Shown: positions 8,576-19,328, counted from the stretch's first letter. The stretch is DNA of 64,000 nucleotides from Winogradskyella luteola (GCF_019203985.1 NZ_JAGSPD010000003.1:124001-188000); one strand, 5' to 3'. Numbers and translations are program-made. Notes: generated by a model from the letters alone, not told the origin.

Positions 8576-9406
8576 TTAGTCGTTAGTGATTAATTGTGTG
8601 TTGTTGTATGTTAGCCATTGGTATGCATTTGGGAAATGAGACTTCCACAAAGCTTCATTATGTTTGCCTCCTTCTATGATATGGTTTTCAATATGTTCTG
8701 CGTTTACACCTTTGGATTTTAATAATTCTACCATACGTTGATGATCGGGTACCATAGATTCTCCTTCGTCACTTCCGACCAAAAAATAAAATCGCGAAGA
8801 TTTTGGTATTTCAGTAGTTTTAACCAGATCGTAGATGTTTTCACTAAACCAAAACGATGCTGAAAACACTCCTGCTTTTCCAAAAGTATCAGGATATTTT
8901 ATCGTTGCATAAAATGAGATTAAACCACCCAATGAAGCACCAAAGATAGTTGTATGCTCAGCCTTAGGCTTTGTTCTGTAAGTAACATCCACATGAGGCT
9001 TTAACGTATTTTTTATAAAGGTGAGATAGGCATCTCCTTTTCCACCTCCATATTTTTCATTGGTATAAGGTGATAATTCATCGAGACGTTTTTTATTGCC
9101 GTGCTCAATGCCAATGATGATACTTTTATGCTCAGTAAGTTGGTCCATGTATTCATCAATTCCCCATTCTCCTATATAAGAAGTTTCATCATCAAATAAG
9201 TTTTGAGCATCATTCATATACACAACAGGATACGATTTTTGGGAATTTTGATAATCTTTGGGCAAATACACCCAAATCGTCTTTAGTGTATCTAACTGCG
9301 GAGCTGCGATAGTGAATTTTGTAATCTGTTTAGACGCAGTGCTTTGCGCTTGAATTGTGTTAAAGAAAAACACAAAAAATAAGATGTAAAAAATCTTCAA
9401 TCTCAT
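8576..9406 (-). CDS. Secreted alpha/beta-hydrolase (esterase D / enterochelin-esterase-like)
   Basis: 276-aa exported protein with signal peptide (residues 1-20, ending IQAQ) and an alpha/beta-hydrolase fold. Nucleophile Ser158 is in GASLGG, the probable acid is in the SDEGES region near 215, and the catalytic His is in EGGKHNEALW near 249. The NDAQNLFDDE segment near 65-74 is typical of the esterase-D-like (PF00756) family, which includes siderophore and feruloyl/acetyl esterases. The substrate cannot be told from sequence, and no siderophore genes are near. Confidence 0.85.
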   Translation of the reverse strand: MRLKIFYILFFVFFFNTIQAQSTASKQITKFTIAAPQLDTLKTIWVYLPKDYQNSQKSYPVVYMNDAQNLFDDETSYIGEWGIDEYMDQLTEHKSIIIGIEHGNKKRLDELSPYTNEKYGGGKGDAYLTFIKNTLKPHVDVTYRTKPKAEHTTIFGASLGGLISFYATIKYPDTFGKAGVFSASFWFSENIYDLVKTTEIPKSSRFYFLVGSDEGESMVPDHQRMVELLKSKGVNAEHIENHIIEGGKHNEALWKSHFPNAYQWLTYNNTQLITND

Positions 9407-9547
9407 ATTATTAGTAGCGTTTAATATTGATAAAAGTTGAATAATGTCGATTAAATACGTTTAAGTTTTCGACAAGATACATTATATCAACGACAATAAA
9501 ATAATGTACCTCGTTAACTTTACACTATAAAATAATTCCCTCAAAAT

Positions 9548-9949
9548 ATGATTAACCGAGCTGAAAAATTGAGCTTGCTATCAGAGATGATTGCTTTTGC
9601 CCAAACAGATGAAAATATAAAATCCATTGAATATAACTTCCTATTTAGTATCGCTAAGCAACTAGATATATCTAAAGAAGATTTTGAATACCTTTTTAAT
9701 CATCCCGTTACCTATGTGCATTTAAAATCGCATAGCGAACGTATTGTACAATTTCACAGATTGGTACTTCTAATGAACTTAGACCATAAGGTATCGCATA
9801 AGCAATTGGTAAAAATTCACAACTTTGGATTGCGAATGGGCTTAAGCCATGAGTCTATTAATCGTGTTCTCGATTTAATGGATAGCTTCCCTAATAAAAT
9901 TGTTCCTCCCGATTTTTTAATTGATATATTTAAGGTTCAGTATAATTAG
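9548..9949 (+). CDS. TerB-like helical protein
   Basis: 133-aa all-helical protein. The LLSEMIAFAQTDENI start and acidic helix pattern fit the TerB-like fold (tellurite-resistance superfamily, also found in DnaJ-associated proteins). Cytoplasmic, function unknown. Convergent with uvrB 70 bases downstream; I see no convincing terminator between them. The 141 bases upstream contain no ORF. Confidence 0.6.
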   Translation: MINRAEKLSLLSEMIAFAQTDENIKSIEYNFLFSIAKQLDISKEDFEYLFNHPVTYVHLKSHSERIVQFHRLVLLMNLDHKVSHKQLVKIHNFGLRMGLSHESINRVLDLMDSFPNKIVPPDFLIDIFKVQYN

Positions 9950-10019
9950 TATTCAGTTGCAGTTTTAAGTAAATAAAAAAAGCACTGTCATAGCTAGGGC
10001 GCAGGATGCGGCAATCCCA

Positions 10020-12029
10020 TCATGATTTTACTTTTAACTTTTCAAGTTTTTCTTGATAAGCTGTAATTTCATCTCTAAAACGTGCCGCTTCCATAAAGTC
10101 TAAAGCTTTAGCTGCCTGTTCCATTTGTTTACGTTTTTCTCGTATTTTCTTTTCGAGCTGCGATTTTGTTAAATATTTACTCTCGGGTTCGGCAGCGAGT
10201 TTGGCTTCCAATTCTGTTCTATAGGTACTCACAGAGTTTTTTGCCAATGCACTGTCTAAGCTTTTATTTAAGGCCTTAGGTGTGATGTTATGCTTGGTGT
10301 TATAGGCAATTTGCTTTTCGCGTCGGTACTCGGTTTCATCAATAGTTTTTTGCATGCTTTTGGTAATTTTATCCGCATACATAATCGCCTTTCCATTAAG
10401 ATTTCTTGCTGCTCTACCAACAGTTTGCGTTAAAGAGCGATTAGAACGTAGAAAGCCTTCCTTATCTGCATCTAGAATAGCGACTAAAGACACTTCTGGT
10501 AGATCCAATCCTTCACGAAGCAGGTTAACACCTACCAAAACATCAAAAATACCTTTACGCAAATCTTGCATTATTTCTACACGCTCAAGTGTATCAACAT
10601 CACTGTGAATATAACGACAACGAATTGAAATTCGAGTTAAATATTTTACTAATTCCTCAGCCATTCTTTTGGTTAAAGTCGTCACCAAAGTACGTTCGTC
10701 TTTTTCCACACGTTCTTGAATTTCTTCAATCAAATCATCAATCTGGTTCAAACTTGGGCGTACTTCTATAATCGGATCTAATAATCCTGTTGGACGAATA
10801 ACTTGCTCGACATAAACACCTCCTGTTTTTTGCATTTCGTAATCCGCAGGTGTAGCACTGACATAAATTACTTGATTTTGTAAGGCTTCAAATTCTTCAA
10901 ATTTTAAAGGCCTATTGTCCATAGCTGCTGGTAAACGGAAACCATATTCTACTAAATTCTCTTTACGGCTTCGATCTCCACCATACATAGCATGAACTTG
11001 AGAAATAGTGACGTGGCTTTCGTCAACTACCATTAAATAATCATCTGGAAAATAATCTAGTAAACAGAATGGTCGTGTACCTGGAGCTCTGCCATCTAAG
11101 TAACGCGAATAGTTTTCGATACCAGAGCAATAGCCCAATTCCCTAATCATTTCTAAATCAAATTCCGTACGTTCTTTAAGGCGTTTCGCTTCGAGGTGTT
11201 TACCAATATCCTTAAAATAATCGTGCTGCTTTACCAAATCATCTTGAATGTCTTTTATGGCACCATTAAGCACATCTGGAGACGTAACGAACATATTTGC
11301 GGGATAAATATTTAAACGGTCATAGCGTTCTATAATTTCATTGGTATGCGCATCAAAGGCTTCTATTTCTTCAATTTCATCTCCAAAGAAGTGGATTCTA
11401 AAGGCATTATCGGAATAGCCTGGAAACACATCAACTGTATCTCCTTTAATTCTAAAGTTTCCATTTTTAAATTCTGCTTCAGTTCTTGAATACAAACCTT
11501 GTACGAGCTGATGTAATAATTTAGTGCGTGATATGACTTGGTCGCGTTCGATTGTAATTACATTTTTTTGAAACTCAACTGGATTTCCTATACCGTATAA
11601 ACAAGACACAGAAGCCACTACCAACACATCGCGACGGCCAGAAAGCAGGGAAGATGTAGTACTTAAACGCATCTTCTCAATTTCTTCATTTATGGATAAG
11701 TCTTTTTCGATATAGACACCAGAAACAGGAATATAGGCTTCGGGTTGGTAATAATCGTAATAGGACACAAAATACTCTACAGCATTATCGGGAAAAAACT
11801 GTTTAAACTCAGAATATAACTGTGCGGCTAAGGTTTTGTTATGTGCTAAAACCAATGTTGGTCGTTGCACTTCTTCTATTACATTGGCAACCGTAAAGGT
11901 CTTACCTGAGCCTGTTACACCAAGTAGGGTTTGATATCTTTCTTTACTCTCAATGCCCTCGGCTAATTGTTTTATAGCTTCTGGTTGATCGCCTGTAGGT
12001 TGAAATTCTGATTCAATTTTAAAACGCAT
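10020..12029 (-). CDS. uvrB: Excinuclease ABC subunit B
   Basis: 669-aa helicase-like damage-verification subunit of nucleotide excision repair. Visible: Walker A GVTGSGKT (37-44), the beta-hairpin region YYDYYQPEAYIP near 90-105 used to probe DNA, DESH helicase motif, C-terminal helicase motifs including VGVNLLREGLDLPEV, and a UVR domain near 626-661 that contacts UvrA/UvrC. Full length and well conserved. uvrA and uvrC are not in the window. A TAACTTTG box lies 4 bases upstream of the ATG, predicting a leaderless or nearly leaderless mRNA. Confidence 0.97.
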   Translation of the reverse strand: MRFKIESEFQPTGDQPEAIKQLAEGIESKERYQTLLGVTGSGKTFTVANVIEEVQRPTLVLAHNKTLAAQLYSEFKQFFPDNAVEYFVSYYDYYQPEAYIPVSGVYIEKDLSINEEIEKMRLSTTSSLLSGRRDVLVVASVSCLYGIGNPVEFQKNVITIERDQVISRTKLLHQLVQGLYSRTEAEFKNGNFRIKGDTVDVFPGYSDNAFRIHFFGDEIEEIEAFDAHTNEIIERYDRLNIYPANMFVTSPDVLNGAIKDIQDDLVKQHDYFKDIGKHLEAKRLKERTEFDLEMIRELGYCSGIENYSRYLDGRAPGTRPFCLLDYFPDDYLMVVDESHVTISQVHAMYGGDRSRKENLVEYGFRLPAAMDNRPLKFEEFEALQNQVIYVSATPADYEMQKTGGVYVEQVIRPTGLLDPIIEVRPSLNQIDDLIEEIQERVEKDERTLVTTLTKRMAEELVKYLTRISIRCRYIHSDVDTLERVEIMQDLRKGIFDVLVGVNLLREGLDLPEVSLVAILDADKEGFLRSNRSLTQTVGRAARNLNGKAIMYADKITKSMQKTIDETEYRREKQIAYNTKHNITPKALNKSLDSALAKNSVSTYRTELEAKLAAEPESKYLTKSQLEKKIREKRKQMEQAAKALDFMEAARFRDEITAYQEKLEKLKVKS

Positions 12030-12033
12030 ATTG

Positions 12034-12041
12034 CAAAGTTA
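12034..12041 (-). promoter_or_regulatory. -7 box of uvrB, leaderless configuration
   Basis: Minus-strand TAACTTTG matches TAnnTTTG and ends 4 bases before the uvrB ATG (12029). Transcription would start at or next to the start codon. The -33 element is not obvious. Confidence 0.5.
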
Positions 12042-12064
12042 CGATAAAGATTATCAGAAATCAA

Positions 12065-14416
12065 TCAGCGTCTAAGCGCAAAATGACCAGTGTAAGTTTT
12101 GCCATCTAAAAATTTAACGATATACCAATAATCATCACTAGGAAGGCTCTGACCATTGTAGGTGCCATCCCATCCCGAATTTAAAACAGTCTGCTGTGCA
12201 ATCAACTTCCCATAGCGATTAAAAATCTGAACCTTTTCTATTTGACTAAATTGGTCATTGGTACCAATAATTTCCCAAACATCGTTGTCGTCGTCGCCAT
12301 TTGGAGTAAAGAACTTCGGGATACCAATAACAGAAATGGTTTCTTCTACTATTCCACAACCATTTCTGTCCCTTACATAAATACTATGTTCACCTTCAGA
12401 TACGTCAGTAAATACATTGCTTTCTTGATAAAAGCCATCTATATCATCTATAGCATACTCGTAAAAACCTCCTCCTGAAACATTTACAGTAATGGTATTA
12501 TTTGGGGCAATACCTTCTATGATTATATTCTCTATTATTGCAGTTTCAGATGCGCTTACCGTAATAGTTCTACTAGATGAGCAACCATTGGGATCTGTAA
12601 CAATAACGGTGTAAGTTCCGGTTTCGTTTACTTCGTTAAAAGACGTGTCGACATCAGTTAGTGTACCATTAAAGTACCATTCGTAGTAATAGTTATTTGG
12701 TAGATCATCTATCACACCTCCCATAAGTGTAATGGTTTCAGGAAACGTGTTTAAGCAATAAAGAACTGATTCATCTGCTTCTAATAAAGGAGTGTAAAGT
12801 ACTTCCAAGTTTACCGTAGAAATGCTAAAGCATTGATTGTTACTTTTAATTTTTACGAATATAATTTGAGCATCCGCTGTTGTATTGGTGTAATTATTCG
12901 GAAGCGGATTTGTTTCACTAAAAGCATCTGCTTCGGTTTCATAATAATTGACTTGCGCACCGATTGGAATTTGATTTAGAATTGAAGTCTCAATACCGTT
13001 TAAAGAAAATTCGGCAAAACCATCTATATTGTCTCCATCACAAGCTTCTAAATTTGGAATGGTGATAACATTATTTGAAGTTTGTAATTCTAATGCAACA
13101 ACATCGAAACAATTGGCTTGATTGACAATACGTGCATATACCGTTTGAAAAGGCACTGTGTTTTGAAAACTAGCTGGGTTGGTAATCGGATTGTTATTAT
13201 CTCTAGCTTCATTTTCAGTGAGAAAGAAATTTGATATACCTAAACTATTATCGTTATTGGTTAAATCACTTTCAGCATCAAAAAGATTATATGTGCTCAA
13301 TCCGTCAGTATCGACGTCGCATTCAATTAAGATAGCATCTTGGGCTACTGGTACAGGTGCATATTCAATAACTACTTCACCGTAAGAAATACAGTTAGTA
13401 TTGAGTCCTACTTCTACAGTATAAGTTCCTGGTTGTGTTACTTCATAAACACCACAATCTGTACAATTACTTGGTGAAGACTGTACTAATATACCGTCTC
13501 TAAACCAATTGTAAGAAGGTGTGCCAACTTGGTTGCTCGCATTAAGCTGTAAAGTTTCTCCTTCGCATAAGGCATTGCCTGTTGCAATGAGTCGATCTTG
13601 ACCTAAGTCTGTAGATAACTCAAAACTTCCTGCTTCTAAAAATACAGCCGAATCAAAACGAAAATTTTGCTCGTCCGCAATAACCAATTTTACATGATAA
13701 GATTGGTTAGGTATTACATTAGCTGTAGCAGTGAGTACTGCAGTTTGTCCATTAAAGTTTATTGGTGAATTAACACCATTATAACTACCAAAATAAGTTT
13801 CATTTTGTGGTGGACAAGATCCCGGTACTCCTGGAGTAACTGTTGTTGCCTTTACCGGAATATTAGTGCCAGGTACTAATGCAATATTTTGATATGGATT
13901 TTGGCTAGAAGTTGGGCGAATTAAAAACCCAAATAAATCTGAAAATTGACAACTATTTGGGTTGTTCTCTTGATATTCTTCGGAAGCAAAAAGGTATCTA
14001 AAACTTACTTGTGATGCCACAGATGTAAAATCGAATTCCAAAATAGTAGCATTGAAGGTATTGGCTTCATTAAGTGCTATCTCTAATTCTGTATCACCTT
14101 GCCAATTTGGGGCATTATCATCACTCAAGTTATCATTTGGGCCTGGTACATTTGCCAACCGACCTGTACTCATTACAATGCCACTTTGAAAAGGAAAATT
14201 GGTTCCTGCTGCATTAAAAAAACCATAGCTTTGATCCGCACCTCCAAAATTACCTCCAGAGACATTTGTAACAACTACATTAGTGATACAATCACTATCA
14301 ATAAGTATATCTTCTATAAGCTGTTGCGGACTATAGGTTTGACTATCTACTGTTATATTCTGAGAATAATTCAGTAGAGATAAAAGCATAATGAAAAATG
14401 AGATTTTATATTTCAT
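12065..14416 (-). CDS. Choice-of-anchor L domain protein with T9SS type B sorting domain
   Basis: 783-aa secreted protein. Signal peptide 1-18; choice-of-anchor L domain about 20-270 (SPQQLIEDIL, FPFQSGIVMSTG, FRYLFASEEY, FGFLIR, IALVPGT); an Ig/PKD-like stretch with a Cys pair; two Cys/Asp-rich modules starting ECDVDTDG and ACDGDNIDG; another PKD-like region; and a C-terminal gliding-motility-associated domain (IPKFFTPNGDDDNDVW to GHFALRR) that directs type IX secretion and surface attachment. Likely a cell-surface adhesin or matrix protein. Last of five co-directional genes of this type; closest in architecture to the 1608-aa neighbour, 85 bases upstream. Confidence 0.9.
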   Translation of the reverse strand: MKYKISFFIMLLSLLNYSQNITVDSQTYSPQQLIEDILIDSDCITNVVVTNVSGGNFGGADQSYGFFNAAGTNFPFQSGIVMSTGRLANVPGPNDNLSDDNAPNWQGDTELEIALNEANTFNATILEFDFTSVASQVSFRYLFASEEYQENNPNSCQFSDLFGFLIRPTSSQNPYQNIALVPGTNIPVKATTVTPGVPGSCPPQNETYFGSYNGVNSPINFNGQTAVLTATANVIPNQSYHVKLVIADEQNFRFDSAVFLEAGSFELSTDLGQDRLIATGNALCEGETLQLNASNQVGTPSYNWFRDGILVQSSPSNCTDCGVYEVTQPGTYTVEVGLNTNCISYGEVVIEYAPVPVAQDAILIECDVDTDGLSTYNLFDAESDLTNNDNSLGISNFFLTENEARDNNNPITNPASFQNTVPFQTVYARIVNQANCFDVVALELQTSNNVITIPNLEACDGDNIDGFAEFSLNGIETSILNQIPIGAQVNYYETEADAFSETNPLPNNYTNTTADAQIIFVKIKSNNQCFSISTVNLEVLYTPLLEADESVLYCLNTFPETITLMGGVIDDLPNNYYYEWYFNGTLTDVDTSFNEVNETGTYTVIVTDPNGCSSSRTITVSASETAIIENIIIEGIAPNNTITVNVSGGGFYEYAIDDIDGFYQESNVFTDVSEGEHSIYVRDRNGCGIVEETISVIGIPKFFTPNGDDDNDVWEIIGTNDQFSQIEKVQIFNRYGKLIAQQTVLNSGWDGTYNGQSLPSDDYWYIVKFLDGKTYTGHFALRR

Positions 14417-14501
14417 CTTGTCTTATAAAGGAGTGCAAAGATAAGCATACTATATAGACTAAATTTTGAATAAGAGGTTAAAGAAATTTAAGATATGCAC
14501 A

Positions 14502-17500
14502 TTATCTTCTTAAGGCAAAATGACCTTTAACTTCAAACGATTCATTACCTCGTCTTACTTCTGCAACAAACCAATAGTCACTAGCAGGTAGCTTACTCCC
14601 GTTTAAAGTACCATCCCATCCAGGAGTATTATGCCTTAATGTTGTTAGGTGTTTGCCGTAACGGTTAAAGATATGAATAATCGTCCCTGGTAAAGTTTCT
14701 ATACCAACGATATGCCATCTATCAAACTGGCCGTCATTATTTGGGGTCATATGTTTTGGTATGTCAATAACTAAAACATCTCTTGTGACTTGCGAACAGC
14801 CATTTAAATCTATAATAGTAATGGTATGGTAACCCATGGCCACATTTTCGAACACATTAGATTCTTGTGGTTCACCATCATCTAACTGATAAAGGTAATT
14901 GCCTATACCACTAATAGTTATGGTGATGTTATTTGGGTCTGAGAAATCAACAACCTCTGTGGACTCAATTGTTGCAGCTTCAGATTCCGATACCGTAAAA
15001 ACACGAGTGTTTTCACAACCAAACTCTGTGGTAACACTCACCCAATAAGTACCAATCTCCGTAATCTCTATTTCTGAAGTCGTTTCACCAGTTGACCATA
15101 AATATTGATCTGTCGTAATATTGGTATTGGCAGAAACCACCAACGGTAGGTTGTCTAAACAAATAACCTGATCTTCTATATCAATTACAGGTAATGGGTT
15201 TATTATGACCGAGAATTCTGTAGTAGCAAAACACCCTGTAGAATTGTTCTCAATTCTAGCAAATATAATTTCGCTATCAAAAGCAATATAATTTGTGTCT
15301 AATGCTGAATCGTTTTCGTTAGCTTGTGATTCGGTATTATGATAAGTAATGGTGAAATTTGAAGAATTTTGATCTCCTAAAATACTTGTGTTTTGCTGTA
15401 TAAGATCAAACTCTAAAAGTCCATCAAAATCGTCATCACAAGCTGTCAGATCATTAGGTTGGTTTGCTATTGGTGCAGGATTTACATTTAGGTTAAATTC
15501 ATGAACGGTGTAGCAATGTGTTGTACTAATTTCTACCCTAGCAAATAATGTGTCATTATTGCTTACATAAGTATAATTTAAATCCAGAGGGTTTGTATTT
15601 GCTAAAGCATCTGCTTCATTGGTATAATAGCTAAAGAGTATGTTAAAGTTTTCATCCATTATCACACTATTGATTTCACTTAAATCAAAGCTGTTATTCT
15701 CATTTTCACAAATATCATAAGATTGAAAATCGTTAATTACAGGAGGCATGTACACTAATAAGTCTATTGGCAACAGCGCAAAACAGTCTGAAATGGTATT
15801 GTTTATTTTAATGTAAACAGTTTGAGGGTTACTTGTATTAGTATAAGTTTCGGGGTTAGAAATAGCATTTACATCTACTTCAGCATCCTCAACACTCTCA
15901 AAATAAGTAATCTCTATATTATTTTGTCTTACGTCTAGAATGTCAAACTCTGTTTGGGTTAAATCAAATTCGGTTAAGCCATCATAATCATCATCACAGG
16001 CAGTAACTTGAGGAGATTCATTGACTTGTGGTATTTGTATGACGTTTAATTCAAAAGTAGTGATGGAATTACATATACTGCCATTATCTATCTGTACAAA
16101 TATGGTCTGTGGGTTTGTGGTATTGGTATACTGAAGAGGCAAGGCGTCAACACTGTTTTCAGCATTAGAGAGCGATAGGTAAAATGTAACTGCTAAATTA
16201 TCTGTAATGTCTTCTGAAATTTCATCGATTTTAGTAGATAAATCAAAAGCTTCAGAACCATCATTTTCTATATCATCACAAACAAACCAATCTGCTGGTT
16301 GATTAAAAACTGGGTTAGTGCCTACTTCTATTGTAAAGTTTGATGTACCATAACAATTTTGATCCGATAAATTTTCAACTCTAACAAAAATAGTTTGTGG
16401 ATTGCTTGTATTTTGAAAGGCAACATCCTTATCAATGGCATTTGCACGGTTATCTGCATCCTCTTGATTTAGATAATATAAGACCTGTTTACCTGTTTGT
16501 CCATTCAAAATTTCTGCATCTTTAGTGTTGAATATAAAATCACTAAAACCATCACTATTATCCTCACAATTTTTATAGTTATCTATTGCAGAAAAAACAG
16601 GAGTTGTATTTACTGTGACATTCAATATTTCTATAGAAAGACAACCTGTTACTGTATTTTCAACTCTAATAAATAAGGTTTGGGTTTCTGCATTAAAGCC
16701 ATTTTCATCTATAACAGCATTTGTACCGTTGTCTGCATCTTCTTGACTCGTATGAAAACTAATAGCTCTTTCATTGGTGCTACTTACGATTTCTGGAATA
16801 ACGTCCGATAAATTTATGACTGAAAAACCATCTTGATTATCGTCGCATATAATAATATCTGATGGAGTAGAGGTGATGGGAGCTTCTAAAACTGTAATTT
16901 CAAAAGACGTAACATCAGAACACCCTGTTACATTCGATAAAATTCTTGGATAAACTCTGAATGGATTTGTGGTATTGGTATAAAAGTTTGGTAATTCGTT
17001 CGTATTGTTTAAAGCCTCATCTTCAGTAAGAAAATAGGTAACGCTAAAGTCGTCTTGAGCATCAGTAACTAAAATATCAAACTGCGATAAATCTGTTGTG
17101 GTAATTCCGTCTTGATCCTCATCACAAACGGATTGATTGATGATATTTTCAAATTCGGTAACTGGCGTAAGTGATAGTTCAATGTCTTCGATATCACTAC
17201 AAGTTGGACTAAAAAGATTTATATAAATAATTTGTGGATTGCTTGTGGGCATAAAGGGAACCGTTTCATCTATTGGGTTCGTCTGATTATCCCTATCATT
17301 TTCGTTTAAGTAAAAGTCAATAGAAATATCTGGGATATCATTGATAATAGTTTCTGCTATTGACAAAAAGTTGAACGTTTCAAATCCATCATTATCAATA
17401 TCACATTGAGAAAAATCTCTAATATTTGTGGCGGTAAGCAACAAATTGGTATGGATTTCAACTGGTGTTACCGACCCACAACCAGTAGTGTTGTCTTCAA

Positions 17501-19328
17501 CTCTGATGTAGACAACCTGCTCTTCTATAATTATGTTAGTGTAATTGGTATCATCTAATATAGGGTTAGTGCCAGCTAGTGCATCTTCATTAGTTTCGTG
17601 AAACGTTACTGTAACATCAGTTAGACCTTGTAGTACATTTGGGATAATACTGGTTAAATCAAAATTTGCAAATCCATCATGATCTTGGTCGCAAGCGTCA
17701 ATATAATGATCTTCAGTATTAATAATTGGGTTGCCTAAAACCGTAACATTTAAAGTTGTAGTACTAATACATCCTGTTTGCGGGTTTTGTACACTTACAA
17801 ATACTTGTTCATTTGCATTAATGTTAACATAAGGCATGGATAACGGGTTAGAACCAGTTTCAGCATCTAAAGCCGTACTGTGATATGTCACAGCCAAATT
17901 GTTTTGCCCATTGGTAATTTCATCGTTTTTTATGTTTAAATCAATCGTAGTAAAACCATCAGCAGTTTGGTCATCACATACATTTAGTGGTGTAGGATCT
18001 GTGATGGTTGGCAATGGGTTAACTCTTAGATTGAAAGTTGAAAATGCCAAACATCCATTATCAGTATCTTCAATTCTTACATGTATTAATTGTGGATTCG
18101 ATGTGTTTTGAATTAGGCTTGAAATTGAATTACTGCCGGATTGAGCCTCAGCGTTGGTATAATGATAGGATATGGTATAATTTGAAGAAGGCACCGAAGC
18201 CAGGACTTCAGCATCTTTGGTTGATAAATCGAAAGTCTCAATGCCATCATTACTAATGTCATCACAGAGTTCATAATCCAAAATTGGATCAGAAGATTGT
18301 GTAGAGCTAAGCGTAATATTAATATCGTCTTCAATTATGCAAGCACTTTCTAATAGCGGAATTGAAATTTCAACACGGTAATTTCCGGTTTCTGTAACAT
18401 CAAAAGTTGTTTGTGTCTCTGACGGAATAAGAACATTGTTGAAAAACCAAGCATAAGTAGCTTGAGGATTTCCAATATCTCCATTTAGTGTCACTTCGGT
18501 TGCACAGGTTGAAAAATCTTCTCCTAAATTCACAGAAGCATTAAAACTGTTGCCTTCAATAAAAACGGCAGAATCATAATTTTCATCAGTTTGATCGGCT
18601 ATAATAAGTTTTATTTGATATTGCACATTTGGTTGAATTGAAGCTGTAGCAGAAAGTACAGTAGTTCTACCATTATAGTTGGTGTCTCCTATACTATAGC
18701 CTTCAAAAAATTCTGCATTTGAAGCGTTGCAAAAACCTACAATTTCTTCGTGAACCGTATTGGTATTCACAGGCGTGGTTGTTCCAGGCACCAATGCAAT
18801 ATTGGTATACGGATTACCAGAACCCGCTTCTCTAATCAAAAAGGCAAAACCGTCTGAGTACTCACATGGAAAATTACCAAAATACTCTTCTGATGCTAAT
18901 ATGTAATTGAATTGGATTTGGTTAGAAATAGATGTAAAATTAAACTCAATGGATGTGGCGTTAAGAGTTTCTGTAATGCCCAAGGCGGTTTCTAAATCTG
19001 TATCAGTGGTCCAACTATTATTACCATCATTTAAAATGGTATCATTTTGTCCATTACCAGCAGCGCTAGCATCACCAGTTGTTAAGACGATTCCGTTCTC
19101 AAAAGGAAAGTTAGACGCTCCACGTTCAAAATAGCCAAAACTTCCTAAACCTATAGAGCTGCCGTTAGATGGAGAATTAATATTGGAGACTTCCACACAG
19201 CCTTGAATCAGTCTATTTTCAATTAAATCTTGGGCTGAAACTGTATTATCGACAGTTATCTGTTGTCCATAAGATAACCTGCAAATAATGCATAGGACTA
19301 TGAAGAGGGAAGGTTTGATGCACTTCAT
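14502..19328 (-). CDS. Giant choice-of-anchor L / multi-module T9SS type B protein (1608 aa)
   Basis: Secreted protein with signal peptide 1-21, a choice-of-anchor L domain about 22-270, a PKD-like segment, then eleven consecutive ~85-residue modules. Each begins with a Cys plus Asp-rich loop (e.g. CDDQTADG, CDQDHDG, CDEDQDG, CDDDYDG) and ends with a strand of the type QTIFVRVEN followed by a second Cys. The tenth (CENENNSFDL) has lost the DG part. The protein ends with a gliding-motility-associated type B sorting domain (IPKHMTPNNDGQFDRW to GHFALRR). The paired Cys suggest one disulfide per module and the Asp loops suggest metal binding; both are inference. Probably a long surface adhesin stalk. 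The 412 bases to the next gene upstream hold a terminator. Confidence 0.92.
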   Translation of the reverse strand: MKCIKPSLFIVLCIICRLSYGQQITVDNTVSAQDLIENRLIQGCVEVSNINSPSNGSSIGLGSFGYFERGASNFPFENGIVLTTGDASAAGNGQNDTILNDGNNSWTTDTDLETALGITETLNATSIEFNFTSISNQIQFNYILASEEYFGNFPCEYSDGFAFLIREAGSGNPYTNIALVPGTTTPVNTNTVHEEIVGFCNASNAEFFEGYSIGDTNYNGRTTVLSATASIQPNVQYQIKLIIADQTDENYDSAVFIEGNSFNASVNLGEDFSTCATEVTLNGDIGNPQATYAWFFNNVLIPSETQTTFDVTETGNYRVEISIPLLESACIIEDDINITLSSTQSSDPILDYELCDDISNDGIETFDLSTKDAEVLASVPSSNYTISYHYTNAEAQSGSNSISSLIQNTSNPQLIHVRIEDTDNGCLAFSTFNLRVNPLPTITDPTPLNVCDDQTADGFTTIDLNIKNDEITNGQNNLAVTYHSTALDAETGSNPLSMPYVNINANEQVFVSVQNPQTGCISTTTLNVTVLGNPIINTEDHYIDACDQDHDGFANFDLTSIIPNVLQGLTDVTVTFHETNEDALAGTNPILDDTNYTNIIIEEQVVYIRVEDNTTGCGSVTPVEIHTNLLLTATNIRDFSQCDIDNDGFETFNFLSIAETIINDIPDISIDFYLNENDRDNQTNPIDETVPFMPTSNPQIIYINLFSPTCSDIEDIELSLTPVTEFENIINQSVCDEDQDGITTTDLSQFDILVTDAQDDFSVTYFLTEDEALNNTNELPNFYTNTTNPFRVYPRILSNVTGCSDVTSFEITVLEAPITSTPSDIIICDDNQDGFSVINLSDVIPEIVSSTNERAISFHTSQEDADNGTNAVIDENGFNAETQTLFIRVENTVTGCLSIEILNVTVNTTPVFSAIDNYKNCEDNSDGFSDFIFNTKDAEILNGQTGKQVLYYLNQEDADNRANAIDKDVAFQNTSNPQTIFVRVENLSDQNCYGTSNFTIEVGTNPVFNQPADWFVCDDIENDGSEAFDLSTKIDEISEDITDNLAVTFYLSLSNAENSVDALPLQYTNTTNPQTIFVQIDNGSICNSITTFELNVIQIPQVNESPQVTACDDDYDGLTEFDLTQTEFDILDVRQNNIEITYFESVEDAEVDVNAISNPETYTNTSNPQTVYIKINNTISDCFALLPIDLLVYMPPVINDFQSYDICENENNSFDLSEINSVIMDENFNILFSYYTNEADALANTNPLDLNYTYVSNNDTLFARVEISTTHCYTVHEFNLNVNPAPIANQPNDLTACDDDFDGLLEFDLIQQNTSILGDQNSSNFTITYHNTESQANENDSALDTNYIAFDSEIIFARIENNSTGCFATTEFSVIINPLPVIDIEDQVICLDNLPLVVSANTNITTDQYLWSTGETTSEIEITEIGTYWVSVTTEFGCENTRVFTVSESEAATIESTEVVDFSDPNNITITISGIGNYLYQLDDGEPQESNVFENVAMGYHTITIIDLNGCSQVTRDVLVIDIPKHMTPNNDGQFDRWHIVGIETLPGTIIHIFNRYGKHLTTLRHNTPGWDGTLNGSKLPASDYWFVAEVRRGNESFEVKGHFALRR

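Noticed and set aside
9950..10019. Terminator between the TerB-like gene and uvrB
   Set aside because: A GC-rich patch is present, but I could not form a stable hairpin with a T run.
14502..19328. Possible CRISPR-like or satellite array because of repeated blocks
   Set aside because: The repeats are ~85-codon protein modules, diverged at the DNA level, and lie in one open frame.
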